From a virus: a stretch of 64,000 bases of DNA. The notes below the pieces were generated by a model. That model ran no database searches, was not told the origin of the DNA, and saw only the letters and a program-made list of their open reading frames with translations. Made by a program: the position numbers and the translations under genes. Positions 7,084 to 14,915 of this stretch are shown here, one piece after another; positions within the stretch are counted from its first letter, which is position 1; the number at the start of each line of letters is the position of its first letter. Location: IMG/VR virus record IMGVR_UViG_3300037189_004270, positions 1 to 64,000 of that record; one strand, given 5' to 3'.

Positions 7084-7425
7084 ATGGAAGAAGTTAACTT
7101 TAAAGTTGTTCAGGGAGATACGTTTTCAATAAAAGTAACGTATCAAAATCCTAACGGAACAGATATAAACTTAACTAATTATACAGCCAGAATGGACGTT
7201 AGAAACGAGCCAGGTGGCAAAATTTTATGTGCATCAATAACTACTTCTAATGGAATATCAATATCAGGAGTAGATGGAGAAATTAATATAACATTTTCTC
7301 CCGCACAAACTAGAAAATTTACAACCCCAAGTGCTGCATATCAATTACAAATAACAAGCCCTAGTGGTCAGCAAACTACTGTCCTAAAGGGATATCTTTC
7401 AGTATCTCCAGCGGTGGTACGATGA
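7084..7425 (+). CDS. Structural protein with a beta-sandwich domain, 113 aa
   Basis: The protein begins MEEVNFKVVQGDTFSIKV and continues with alternating strands, similar in style to N-terminal domains of phage baseplate or fibre proteins (BppU-like Ig folds). No catalytic motif is present. The ATG at 7084 sits twelve bases after GAGGAG, which is long; a TTG at 7072 abuts that site and seems worse. The next gene overlaps its stop by four bases, so the two are coupled. It probably belongs to the tail-tip or fibre set that follows, but its exact role is unknown. Confidence 0.6.
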   Translation: MEEVNFKVVQGDTFSIKVTYQNPNGTDINLTNYTARMDVRNEPGGKILCASITTSNGISISGVDGEINITFSPAQTRKFTTPSAAYQLQITSPSGQQTTVLKGYLSVSPAVVR

Positions 7426-7742
7426 CAGAGCAAAGAGTTATTGTAGAAAGAGTTGAAAACAATGTAATTGTTGCTTCTTCTGGAGTTCAAGGTCCACAGG
7501 GACAACAAGGAGTACAAGGAGTCCAAGGTCCACAAGGAGATCCAGGAATTGGTGCATATGTGCATGTTCAAGGATCTGCTTCAAGCACCTGGACAATAAA
7601 CCATAATTTAGGATTCTTCCCTAACGTTGAGATAGTTGATTCGGCGGGAAGTTCAGTAATAGGTAATTATCAATATATTAATGGAAACACTCTAATCGCT
7701 ACGTTTAGAGATCCTTTCGCTGGAAAGGCATATTTATCATGA
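7422..7742 (+). CDS. Collagen-like fibre protein, 106 aa
   Basis: Residues 21-44 form eight Gly-X-Y triplets (GVQ, GPQ, GQQ, GVQ, GVQ, GPQ, GDP, GIG), a short collagen-like stalk. It is followed by a compact C-terminal domain with TINHNLGF, a pattern that recurs at the end of the next fibre protein (TITHNLGT). Such proteins form trimeric tail fibres or decorations. Proline is mainly in the X position and only once in Y, so it is a poor classical substrate for collagen-type prolyl hydroxylation. The start overlaps the previous stop (ATGA). Confidence 0.75.
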   Translation: MTEQRVIVERVENNVIVASSGVQGPQGQQGVQGVQGPQGDPGIGAYVHVQGSASSTWTINHNLGFFPNVEIVDSAGSSVIGNYQYINGNTLIATFRDPFAGKAYLS

Positions 7743-7757
7743 GAGGTGGAATAGAAA

Positions 7758-8810
7758 ATGGCTAAGAGATTCTTAGTTAGTTTAGACCTCGGCACCAATG
7801 AATTGCAGAATGCTGTAATTCAAAATTTGCCTGCGGCTTCAGAGCCATCTGGCGTAAAGGGTCGGGTCTATTTTGATTCAACTAATAACAAGTTGAAGGT
7901 TTATGACGGTACCACATGGCAGCCACTAGCATTTGGCGCAGCCGCAGCATCTACAGTTACGTTGGAAGGAGATGTAACTGGTACTGCTAACGTTTCTAAT
8001 GGAACAATTACAATCAGCACCACTATTGCTTCTAACTCAGTAGCATTAGGAACAGACACAACAGGAAATTATGTCAGCGACATTACTGCTGGTACTGGTG
8101 TTACTGTAACTCATACACCAGCAGAAGGCTCATCCCCAACTGTTGCTATTGGACAGAGTGTTGCAACATCTGCATCACCTTCCTTCGTTGCCCTTACGTT
8201 GTCAGGAGATGCTGCAGTAAACGGTGGGGATGTTACAACTACATCTACCACAGCATCATTGTTTAATACAAATGCAACAACATTAAACATTGGTGGCGCT
8301 GCAACTGCCCTATCAATAGGTGCTGTAACAGGAACAACAACTGTTAATAACAGTCTTACAGTTTCTGGAGATTTAACGGTACAAGGCAATACAACTACAT
8401 TAAATACCGCTACTCTTGAAGTAGAAGACAACACAATACTTCTTAATCGCGGAGTTACAGCATCCCCCACACTTGACGCTGGTATTGAAATAGAAAGAGG
8501 AACGTCTACAAACGTTTCAATCCTATGGAATGAAACAACAGATTCATGGACATTCACAAATAATGGTTCTACTTTCTATGAAATGGTTAGAAAGGTTTCT
8601 AGTGATATTACTGGAAACTCTTCAACATCATCATTTACAATTACCCATAATTTAGGAACTAGAGATATCCAAGTTCAAGTTTATGATGCTGCATCGCCAC
8701 ACGATACAGTAGAAGTTGATATTGAAAGATCAACTACTAATGCAGTAATTGTCAGATTTGCATCGGCTCCTGCAACTGGAGTAAATTACAGGGCTGTTAT
8801 AGTAGGATAA
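7758..8810 (+). CDS. Tail fibre protein, 350 aa
   Basis: A Ser/Thr/Ala/Gly-rich fibre. The N-terminus MAKRFLVSLDL and the segment KGRVYFDSTNNKLKVYDG resemble the start of the next fibre gene, so both probably attach through the same kind of head domain. The middle repeats short beta-strand units typical of triple beta-helix shafts (TLSGDAAVNGG, TLNIGGAA, SLTVSGDLTVQG). The C-terminus has TITHNLGTRD and ends in a small knob. A ribosome-binding site (GAGGTGG) precedes the ATG. Receptor binding is inferred from position and fold, not shown. Confidence 0.75.
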   Translation: MAKRFLVSLDLGTNELQNAVIQNLPAASEPSGVKGRVYFDSTNNKLKVYDGTTWQPLAFGAAAASTVTLEGDVTGTANVSNGTITISTTIASNSVALGTDTTGNYVSDITAGTGVTVTHTPAEGSSPTVAIGQSVATSASPSFVALTLSGDAAVNGGDVTTTSTTASLFNTNATTLNIGGAATALSIGAVTGTTTVNNSLTVSGDLTVQGNTTTLNTATLEVEDNTILLNRGVTASPTLDAGIEIERGTSTNVSILWNETTDSWTFTNNGSTFYEMVRKVSSDITGNSSTSSFTITHNLGTRDIQVQVYDAASPHDTVEVDIERSTTNAVIVRFASAPATGVNYRAVIVG

Positions 8811-8817
8811 TTTGTGT

Positions 8818-8847
8818 TGGTGGGGGAGGTGTTTATCTCCCCCACCA
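8818..8847 (+). terminator. Strong hairpin after a fibre gene
   Basis: An 11-base-pair stem, TGGTGGGGGAG/CTCCCCCACCA, with an eight-base loop follows the fibre gene ending at 8810. It lacks a T-run, so it may be a partial terminator or an mRNA-stabilising end. A new promoter starts ten bases later. Confidence 0.6.
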
Positions 8848-8856
8848 GTATAAAGG

Positions 8857-8862
8857 TATAAT
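8857..8862 (+). promoter_or_regulatory. Leaderless promoter of the 588-aa fibre gene
   Basis: A perfect TATAAT lies six bases before the ATG at 8869, so transcription should start at the start codon. There is no ribosome-binding site in between. Confidence 0.6.
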
Positions 8863-8868
8863 ATAACT

Positions 8869-10635
8869 ATGGCTAAAAGACTATTATCTACTCAAAGAAT
8901 TGTAAATTTAGCAGCAGACCCTGCAACTGGTACTGCTGGTGAAATTTATTACAATACTGTAAGTAATAGTTTTAAGTATTATGATGGATCTGCATGGTCT
9001 GTTCTTTCAACGGGCGTTCCAGTAGGCGGAACAGGTGGTCAGATATTAGCAAAAATCGATGCAACAAATTATAATACGCATTGGATTGATAATATTGCTA
9101 ATTACACATCTCAAGTTAAGCATAATGTAAAAGCGGCAGAGGCAATAAATAAAGGACAAGCCGTTTATGTATCATCTGCAGATGGTGCAAATATGGTTGT
9201 TTCTAAAGCATCAAATTCTTCAGAAGTAACATCATCAAAAACAATGGGTCTTCTGGAACAAAACCTATCTACTAATGCTACAGGGTTTGTTGTTACAGAA
9301 GGATTGATTTCTGGATTAAATACTTCTGGAGCCAACGCAGGAGATCCAGTTTGGCTGGGTACGAATGGAAATCTCCTTTACGGGACTGCCAACAAACCAT
9401 CCGCCCCGATACACACGGTTTTTATAGGTATAGTTACTAGAGTTCAACAAAATAATGGTCAAATTTTTGTCAAGGTACAAAATGGATTTGAACTAGATGA
9501 AATTCATAATGTATCTATATCAAATCCAACTACAGGACAAATACTAAAATATAATTCATCAACTGGATTATGGGAAAATGGATCAATTGATGGCGCGGTA
9601 TTTGAAGTATTCTACCAAGCAGACTCCCCTTCCTCCCCACAACTTGGAGATATTTGGGTAGAGTCTGATGTTGATGTTCCAGAATATTCTGCCCTAAATA
9701 TAGATACACTTGTTCCAAATCAGAGTGGGAACTCAGGTAAGTATTTAACAACAAATGGAACAGCAGTATCCTGGGGCACTTTAAACCTTTCTATTTATGC
9801 ACCATTATCATCACCAGCATTAACTGGTGTTCCCACCGCCCCTACTGCGAATGCTGCAACAAATACAACTCAAATTGCAACCACAGCATTTGTGAGAACA
9901 GAAATTTCTAACCTAGTTGATTCAGCACCAGGCGCACTTGATACCTTAAACGAACTAGCAGCAGCCATAAACGATGATGCCAATTTTGCAACAACGGTTA
10001 CAACGGCCTTAAGTAGCAAAGAGCCAACTATTACTTCTGGGACTACCTCCCAATATTGGAGGGGGGACAAGTCATGGCAGACACTTAATAAGTCTGCTGT
10101 TGGACTATCTAATGTAGAAAATACCGCTCTTTCAACATGGGCTGGAAGTTCAAGTATAACTACTCTAGGTACAATTTCTTCTGGCACATGGCAAGGATCT
10201 TCTATTTCATCAACATATATTGACTCAGCAATAGCAAGATTATCAAGTCCTACGTTTACTGGAACAGCAAACGCGGAAAGACTTTCTGTTGATTCAACAG
10301 TATTTATTGATACTATAACAACAACCGTATCATCTACAAACGCTACAGAGATAGACTCATTTGCTCAATCATCATTCTCTTCCTGTGAATATTTAATTCA
10401 AATTAAACAAGGCTCTAAGGTTACAATACTCAAAGCGTTGATGACTTCAGCGAACCTTGATATAGTTCAGTATGGAATAGTAGAATCTGGAGGAACTATC
10501 CCTTATACAATAACCACAGATAGTTTTATCCCAGGCGGCGGTGGCGGGGCACTTACCAACAAATTATTAATTACAATAACTGATGCCAATTCTACCTCTG
10601 CAACAGTTAAGGTTGTAAGAACATCCGTGGTATAA
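8869..10635 (+). CDS. Tail fibre protein with phage fibre repeats, 588 aa
   Basis: The start MAKRLLSTQRIVNLA and the segment GEIYYNTVSNSFKYYDG match the head domain of the preceding fibre. Residues from about 85 form a compact domain (NVKAAEAINKGQAVYV ... GDPVWLG) found in many phage structural proteins. Then comes a fibre repeat, SPALTGVPTAPTA, followed by NTTQIATTAFV and SAPGALDTLNELAAAI. The same repeat occurs in the fibres at 17044 and 21313. The C-terminal 100 residues form a separate beta domain. It is read from a leaderless promoter. It likely forms an elongated trimer at the tail tip. Confidence 0.8.
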   Translation: MAKRLLSTQRIVNLAADPATGTAGEIYYNTVSNSFKYYDGSAWSVLSTGVPVGGTGGQILAKIDATNYNTHWIDNIANYTSQVKHNVKAAEAINKGQAVYVSSADGANMVVSKASNSSEVTSSKTMGLLEQNLSTNATGFVVTEGLISGLNTSGANAGDPVWLGTNGNLLYGTANKPSAPIHTVFIGIVTRVQQNNGQIFVKVQNGFELDEIHNVSISNPTTGQILKYNSSTGLWENGSIDGAVFEVFYQADSPSSPQLGDIWVESDVDVPEYSALNIDTLVPNQSGNSGKYLTTNGTAVSWGTLNLSIYAPLSSPALTGVPTAPTANAATNTTQIATTAFVRTEISNLVDSAPGALDTLNELAAAINDDANFATTVTTALSSKEPTITSGTTSQYWRGDKSWQTLNKSAVGLSNVENTALSTWAGSSSITTLGTISSGTWQGSSISSTYIDSAIARLSSPTFTGTANAERLSVDSTVFIDTITTTVSSTNATEIDSFAQSSFSSCEYLIQIKQGSKVTILKALMTSANLDIVQYGIVESGGTIPYTITTDSFIPGGGGGALTNKLLITITDANSTSATVKVVRTSVV

Positions 10636-10636
10636 T
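10631..10636 (+). promoter_or_regulatory. -10 box overlapping the fibre stop codon
   Basis: GGTATAAT overlaps the TAA that ends the 588-aa fibre gene. It could restart transcription for the gene at 10669, leaving a leader with a GGGGAGAG site. No -35 element is obvious. Confidence 0.4.
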
Positions 10637-10668
10637 AAAACTATCAAATCCTGGGGAGAGTGAACTGG

Positions 10669-11205
10669 GTGCCTGACAAGAATTTTAAAGTCAAGAATGC
10701 CCTTGAATTAGGAACCGCATCAATAGTAACACCTGGCGGTACACTATCTTTACCAAGCGCAACCGATACGGTAATTGGTAGAGCAACGACTGACACATTA
10801 ACAAATAAGACTTTACTTAGTGCAGAGGAAATTACTACAATTTCCTCAACAGCCGCAACAGGAACAATTAACTTCGATGCAGTTACGCAGTCTATACTTT
10901 ATTACACCACAAATGCAAGTGGCAACTGGACCCTAAATATAAGGGGAAACTCTTCTACAACTCTTAGTTCAATTCTTCCAGTTGGAAGTTCTATAACTGT
11001 AGTATTTATGGTTAGTCAAGGAACTACGACTTTCTACCAGACCGGATTCCAGATAGACGGTACTTCTCATACCCCAAGGTGGCAGGGAGGATCTGCTCCA
11101 ACTGAAGGTAATGCTTCAGGTATTGATATTTATTCCTTCTCAATTACTAAGACCGCTGGAACGCCCACATACCTGACTATAGGAACGATGGCAGGCTTTG
11201 CGTAA
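10669..11205 (+). CDS. Fibre protein paralogous to the C-terminal half of the 21313 fibre, about 178 aa
   Basis: Begins VPDKNFKVKNALELG from a GTG at 10669, placed ten bases after GGGGAG; a GTG at 10660 abuts that site. The C-terminal domain shares YYTTNAS.NWT, RG.SSTTL, TGFQ.DG and TPRW with the protein at 21313-22011, so the two are clear paralogues. The domain looks like a small beta fold at the end of a fibre. Its last codon overlaps the ATG of the Cys-rich adhesin. The 21313 gene likewise overlaps the FFP-rich gene, so the arrangement is duplicated. Confidence 0.7.
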   Translation: MPDKNFKVKNALELGTASIVTPGGTLSLPSATDTVIGRATTDTLTNKTLLSAEEITTISSTAATGTINFDAVTQSILYYTTNASGNWTLNIRGNSSTTLSSILPVGSSITVVFMVSQGTTTFYQTGFQIDGTSHTPRWQGGSAPTEGNASGIDIYSFSITKTAGTPTYLTIGTMAGFA

Positions 11206-12347
11206 TGCCACTTTTATCATCTCGCGCCTCTGGATCTGTAAGAGCCTTTGGGCTGACAATTTTATCCGCATTGACTTCGGCAATTGATTTATTTACCAGA
11301 CCCGATCAATCTGGATTAGGAACGGTAAAGGGGCAAAGATGGAGGGTTTGGCGAGGAGTTTGGGGAATTGCAAGCAACAGGGCTTCTTCCTCTACCGCTT
11401 CCTCATCTTATCCATTAGCCACTCTTACATTTACAAAACAAGATGCTACTGTAAGTATAGGTGGGCCAAATCCAGGAACTGGGGCGGCATTCTGGGTAAC
11501 TGATGCAAATAATTGGTATTCAACTGTATATGTCCAGCAAGAGGTATGTCAAACTTGCACAAATTGTAATGCTTGGAATGCTAATAATTGTGCGGAAGCG
11601 TCAGGAGGATTCTGTGCTACATGGAATAACGTAAATCCCTGCTCCTACTGGCAATGTAGTGATGGTGGTACTAATTGTGGCAACTGTGCGCCAGGGGCGT
11701 TTAATCCCACAACTGGAGGAACTTGTCAAACTAGAAACCCCGACATCTGTGCCAACGTTAATGGCTCATTCTGCAAAGGCTTTAGCCAAGGTCCCTGCGT
11801 TAATTGGAATAATTTCGCTCCAAAAGGCTTTTGCTCTGGAAGGAGTCCGGACGTCTGTAGTGGTGGATGGAATACCTCTAACTGTGCAGCATGGAATACA
11901 GGTAACTGTACATCCTGGAATCCATTAGTATTTGGAAACTGTAATTCCTGGAATAATCCTGTATGTCAAGGAAATACACCAGGAAATTGCTCAAGCGCCA
12001 ACCCAGTTATCTGCAATGCTTTCAACCCTTCCAACTGTAATGCATTCTTTAGTTTTTCATGTAACTGTGTAACAGAAAATAGAATTAATATTATTTCATC
12101 TATAACTTCAACCGTCACCACTCTGGTTTCGACTCTTTGGTCAGGAACAATTGGATCTTTTAAAACAATTGTATCTGGAAATAGTGCAACTATCCAAGTA
12201 TACACTTCTACAAATTACACATCGCAAATAGGTTCAAATAGCGTACAAAACATATCTTCTCCGCAAAAATCAAAATTATTTGGTATAATTAAGGCTCCAA
12301 GTCCTATCGGGTCTGGCAATTCTATTGATGAATTTAGGGTTGAGTAA
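11205..12347 (+). CDS. Cysteine-rich putative tail-tip adhesin, 380 aa
   Basis: The N-terminus MPLLSSRASGSVRAFGLT resembles the terminal segment of phage adhesins. It is followed by a laminin G-like beta-sandwich start (TVKGQRWRVWRGVWGIASNRA ... YPLATLTF ... AAFWVTDANNWY). At about residue 113 this is interrupted by a low-complexity insert of roughly 180 residues with 24 cysteines, many spaced as NC..WN..NC, rich in Asn, Trp, Gly and Pro. After the insert the sandwich resumes (NIISSITSTVTTLVSTLW ... IDEFRVE). No signal peptide or enzyme motif is seen. I infer a disulfide-linked or metal-binding loop on a receptor-binding protein. It is followed by small Cys proteins and modification-type enzymes. 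Confidence 0.7.
   Translation: MPLLSSRASGSVRAFGLTILSALTSAIDLFTRPDQSGLGTVKGQRWRVWRGVWGIASNRASSSTASSSYPLATLTFTKQDATVSIGGPNPGTGAAFWVTDANNWYSTVYVQQEVCQTCTNCNAWNANNCAEASGGFCATWNNVNPCSYWQCSDGGTNCGNCAPGAFNPTTGGTCQTRNPDICANVNGSFCKGFSQGPCVNWNNFAPKGFCSGRSPDVCSGGWNTSNCAAWNTGNCTSWNPLVFGNCNSWNNPVCQGNTPGNCSSANPVICNAFNPSNCNAFFSFSCNCVTENRINIISSITSTVTTLVSTLWSGTIGSFKTIVSGNSATIQVYTSTNYTSQIGSNSVQNISSPQKSKLFGIIKAPSPIGSGNSIDEFRVE
12281..12289 (+). promoter_or_regulatory. Possible extended -10 box inside the adhesin gene
   Basis: TGGTATAAT lies within the coding sequence, 58 bases before the gene at 12347. It could drive the small genes that follow, but it also encodes part of FGIIK, so it may be chance. Confidence 0.25.
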
Positions 12348-12682
12348 TGAAAAATAATAAAACTAAAAAAAGAGATACTTATAGATCTTATATTTTTAAA
12401 AAAACACTTAATAGGTTTAAGTTGTTTAAAAAAAATACTAAGGTTAAGGATGATACAAACAATCTTCCCAGGTCTCCATATGGGTCGGCACAGGACGCCC
12501 CCATGCACATAGCATTTATAGTAGATGGTATTGTAGAAGACATAATTCATTGCGACGAGAGGTTTGGATACTTATTGATAAGTGATCCTTTAATTATTAA
12601 ATTAGAAAATTATGGTTCAGTAAAAATTAATGATATTTATGATGAAGAAGCAGGATCATTTAAATCTGACGATGAGATATAG
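12347..12682 (+). CDS. Small protein with a domain shared with the 12928 gene, 111 aa
   Basis: The first 50 residues are Lys-rich and basic. The rest, from MHIAFIVDGIVEDI to LISDPLIIKL, matches the 68-residue protein at 12928 (LAFILDGEVVSVV, LSNPTIIDI, with a common DER). The two define a small conserved domain of unknown function, probably a beta-rich fold that occurs in many phage structural clusters. The ATG overlaps the stop of the Cys-rich adhesin, so it is translated with it. Confidence 0.6.
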   Translation: MKNNKTKKRDTYRSYIFKKTLNRFKLFKKNTKVKDDTNNLPRSPYGSAQDAPMHIAFIVDGIVEDIIHCDERFGYLLISDPLIIKLENYGSVKINDIYDEEAGSFKSDDEI

Positions 12683-12684
12683 TT

Positions 12685-12924
12685 ATGGATAAAGAAAAAA
12701 ATGTTCGGCCATGGGATTTATTTAATAAAAAATCGGGAAGAGTTACTATAGAGGATTCAAAAAACAGATTGGGCATTTGTAAAGAGTGTCCGTTTTTTAT
12801 TAAATTGACTAAGCAATGTACTAAGTGTGGATGCATAATGACACAAAAAACAAAACTTTCGGAAGCATTCTGCCCTATAGGAAAATGGGATAAAATAGAT
12901 TATTCAAAAAAGGGAGGTGAATGA
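12685..12924 (+). CDS. Small four-plus-Cys zinc-binding protein, 79 aa
   Basis: The core CKECPFF ... QCTKCGCIM ... FCPIGKW contains six cysteines spaced like a phage zinc-finger family annotated DUF6171, which usually ends CP.GKW. Binding of one or two zinc ions is likely. It sits between the two paralogous small proteins at 12347 and 12928, after the Cys-rich adhesin. It may be a small structural or assembly protein; no direct function is known. Confidence 0.65.
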   Translation: MDKEKNVRPWDLFNKKSGRVTIEDSKNRLGICKECPFFIKLTKQCTKCGCIMTQKTKLSEAFCPIGKWDKIDYSKKGGE

Positions 12925-12927
12925 ATA

Positions 12928-13134
12928 ATGGAAACCAGAACACTAGCGTTCATCCTTGATGGAGAAGTAGTGTCAGTCGTCAACTTTGATGAAAGAACAG
13001 CAAGTATTTTTTTAAGCAATCCAACGATTATAGATATTACTTCAAATAATGTTTCTCAAGGATGGAATTATGATCCAGAAAAAGGATTATATGCAGAAAT
13101 TGATGGCGAAGAAGTTGTAGTAGATCCACGATAA
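12928..13134 (+). CDS. Small protein paralogous to the 12347 C-terminal domain, 68 aa
   Basis: Begins METRTLAFILDGEVVSV and contains NFDERTASIFLSNPTIIDI, matching the second half of the 12347 protein. The GGGAGGTG site ten bases upstream supports ATG 12928; an ATG at 12921 is too close to that site. It ends EEVVVDPR. Unknown function; it behaves as a free-standing copy of the domain. Confidence 0.65.
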   Translation: METRTLAFILDGEVVSVVNFDERTASIFLSNPTIIDITSNNVSQGWNYDPEKGLYAEIDGEEVVVDPR

Positions 13135-13150
13135 ACAGAAGAGAGAAAAA

Positions 13151-13909
13151 GTGATAAAAAGGATAAGATTTATTCCATCCAGCATATCTGCGATGGAAAA
13201 TGTTCCTATGCCGTCGCCAGTTAAAAAACATATTCCCGAATGGTATAAAAAGGCAGAATATGCCATAGACAACAAGACTAATAAAAAAACTAGTAATTTG
13301 AGTGGAGATATTTCTGGTGGTTTAAAGTCATGCATACCCTTTCTAGACGTAATGTTGTCTGGATATGTGATGGAGACATGGGAGTCTATAGAAGTATATG
13401 AAAACTCAGAGAATAGTTTCAAGTGGAGATATGTAGAAAATAATCCATATACAGATGACATACAAGAAAAAATAAATATTACTGTATCTATGATAGGAGA
13501 AAGAGAAGGCGACTCAGGTCATACCATCCCCCGCCCAGCAGGGCATAGGAATAATCATATGATATGGAAAGGCCAATGGGGGGTTAGGCTTCCAAGAGGG
13601 TGGAGCCTATTGATTACTCATCCATTTAATAGATGGGATCTGCCATTTACAACTACTTCAGGGATTATAGATTCAGATGAATGGTGGACTAGTGGTAATA
13701 TGCCATTCTTTTTTAAAAATGGGTGGGTAGGTGTAATACCAAAAGGAACTCCGTTCTGCCAATTAATACCAATTAAAAGAAGTTCCTGGTCAGCATATAA
13801 AAGTGTTTTAAGTACTTCAAGATATAAAGATTTAAGCAATAAAGTTTCTGATAGAAATAATATAGGATGGTACAAAAAAAATATTTGGGTTAGAAAAGAA
13901 TATGACTAG
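13151..13909 (+). CDS. DUF6065-like jelly-roll protein, copy 1 (252 aa)
   Basis: Starts at GTG 13151 after GAAGAGAG, reading MIKRIRFIPSS. The core has VPM.SPVKKHIPEWYK near the N-terminus, then THPFNRWDLPF (H157), a SGIIDSDEW segment and GVIPKGTPFCQLIPIKRSSW. The same ordered motifs occur at 14888 and 25067, and a more distant version at 24367. The pattern fits a double-stranded beta-helix or jelly-roll fold; I cannot tell whether it is an enzyme or a structural or scaffold protein. All four copies lie beside prolyl-hydroxylase-like genes, suggesting a shared pathway. The next gene overlaps its stop. Confidence 0.65.
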   Translation: MIKRIRFIPSSISAMENVPMPSPVKKHIPEWYKKAEYAIDNKTNKKTSNLSGDISGGLKSCIPFLDVMLSGYVMETWESIEVYENSENSFKWRYVENNPYTDDIQEKINITVSMIGEREGDSGHTIPRPAGHRNNHMIWKGQWGVRLPRGWSLLITHPFNRWDLPFTTTSGIIDSDEWWTSGNMPFFFKNGWVGVIPKGTPFCQLIPIKRSSWSAYKSVLSTSRYKDLSNKVSDRNNIGWYKKNIWVRKEYD

Positions 13910-14915
13910 TATTTATGTTTCTATTCCTAATTGCCTAGATTCAGAATACTATAAGACACTAAATGATATATTTGCTAATTCAGATAATCCAAATAATATT
14001 TATGTTGGAACAGCACACTCAATACCATTTAAAAATAAAAAAAATATTTCTGAAATAAAAAATAAAGTTTCCGGCTATTCAAATGTTCGATCTAAGTTTT
14101 TAAATCATTACAGGAATCTAGGAGTGGGGTATGGAAGAACTGAATCTATGTCCATGTATGATGGAGAAGACTATGTTCTGCAAATAGATTCACACACAAT
14201 GCTAAAGCCATCCTGGGACTCCCTTCTTATCGGATATTATGAAGAGGCAAAGGACTATTCTAAAAATAGCAAAACAATACTTTCTGCCTACCTAACTAAA
14301 TATAAATACTTTGATAAAGATGTTAGAGGCTTTTATGATGATACTTTGCCGTCGTACCCGTGTTTTATAAATGAAGAAGAAATGTCCCAATTTGATCCGC
14401 ACTTTGACTCTTCTAAAAATTGGAAAGAAATATATTCTCCAATAACAAGGTGGATAACGGTATTTGAAGACAGTTTTTATGATTTTATAAAAACTAAGTT
14501 TTGTCCATTAAGAAAAATAAATGCAAATTTTATTTTTTCTGACGGGCAGTTTGCCGAAGACTATTCAAAAATAGTTCCGTTCCCCTTCTACTTTTTTGAA
14601 GAAGAGTTTATAATGTCAATAGAAGCCCACAACTTAGATTATTCATTTGTTTATCCAAAATTTAAACTACCCCTGGCACATTTATATAATGATTCCAGCA
14701 ATGAATTTTATTCAAGAGAACAGTCAATAAAACATACAAATAATCAAATATTATTTTTAACACAACAAAATATAATAAATTATTTTAATAAAAATAGTAG
14801 TAAAATAGAGTCTTACGCAAAATATGCTGGATTAACCTATCCAGAATTAAAATCTGAAAGTATTTTCTATATACCAGAAAGGCAGTCATGCAAGAAATTG
14901 AATTTATACCAGTAG
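13902..14915 (+). CDS. GlcNAc-transferase-like glycosyltransferase (Skp1 GnT family, PF11397-like)
   Basis: A 337-residue GT-A-type glycosyltransferase. Early motifs include VSIPNCLDSE and NVRSKF. The core GVGYGRTES (74-82) leads to DGEDYVLQIDSHT (87-99), with the metal-binding DSH in place of DxD, and then W105D106. This order matches the Glycosyltransferase (GlcNAc) family, which includes the Dictyostelium enzyme that adds GlcNAc to hydroxyproline of Skp1. Here it lies between two jelly-roll genes and one gene away from a prolyl-hydroxylase-like oxygenase. I infer that it could glycosylate a hydroxylated phage structural protein. The sugar and acceptor are not shown by sequence. It overlaps both neighbours. 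Confidence 0.75.
   Translation: MTSIYVSIPNCLDSEYYKTLNDIFANSDNPNNIYVGTAHSIPFKNKKNISEIKNKVSGYSNVRSKFLNHYRNLGVGYGRTESMSMYDGEDYVLQIDSHTMLKPSWDSLLIGYYEEAKDYSKNSKTILSAYLTKYKYFDKDVRGFYDDTLPSYPCFINEEEMSQFDPHFDSSKNWKEIYSPITRWITVFEDSFYDFIKTKFCPLRKINANFIFSDGQFAEDYSKIVPFPFYFFEEEFIMSIEAHNLDYSFVYPKFKLPLAHLYNDSSNEFYSREQSIKHTNNQILFLTQQNIINYFNKNSSKIESYAKYAGLTYPELKSESIFYIPERQSCKKLNLYQ

Noticed and set aside
8111-8557. Antisense open frame of 148 codons opposite a fibre gene
   Set aside because: The product is Val/Ala/Ser-rich low complexity expected from reversing a Thr/Ala-rich fibre; the sense gene is clearly real.
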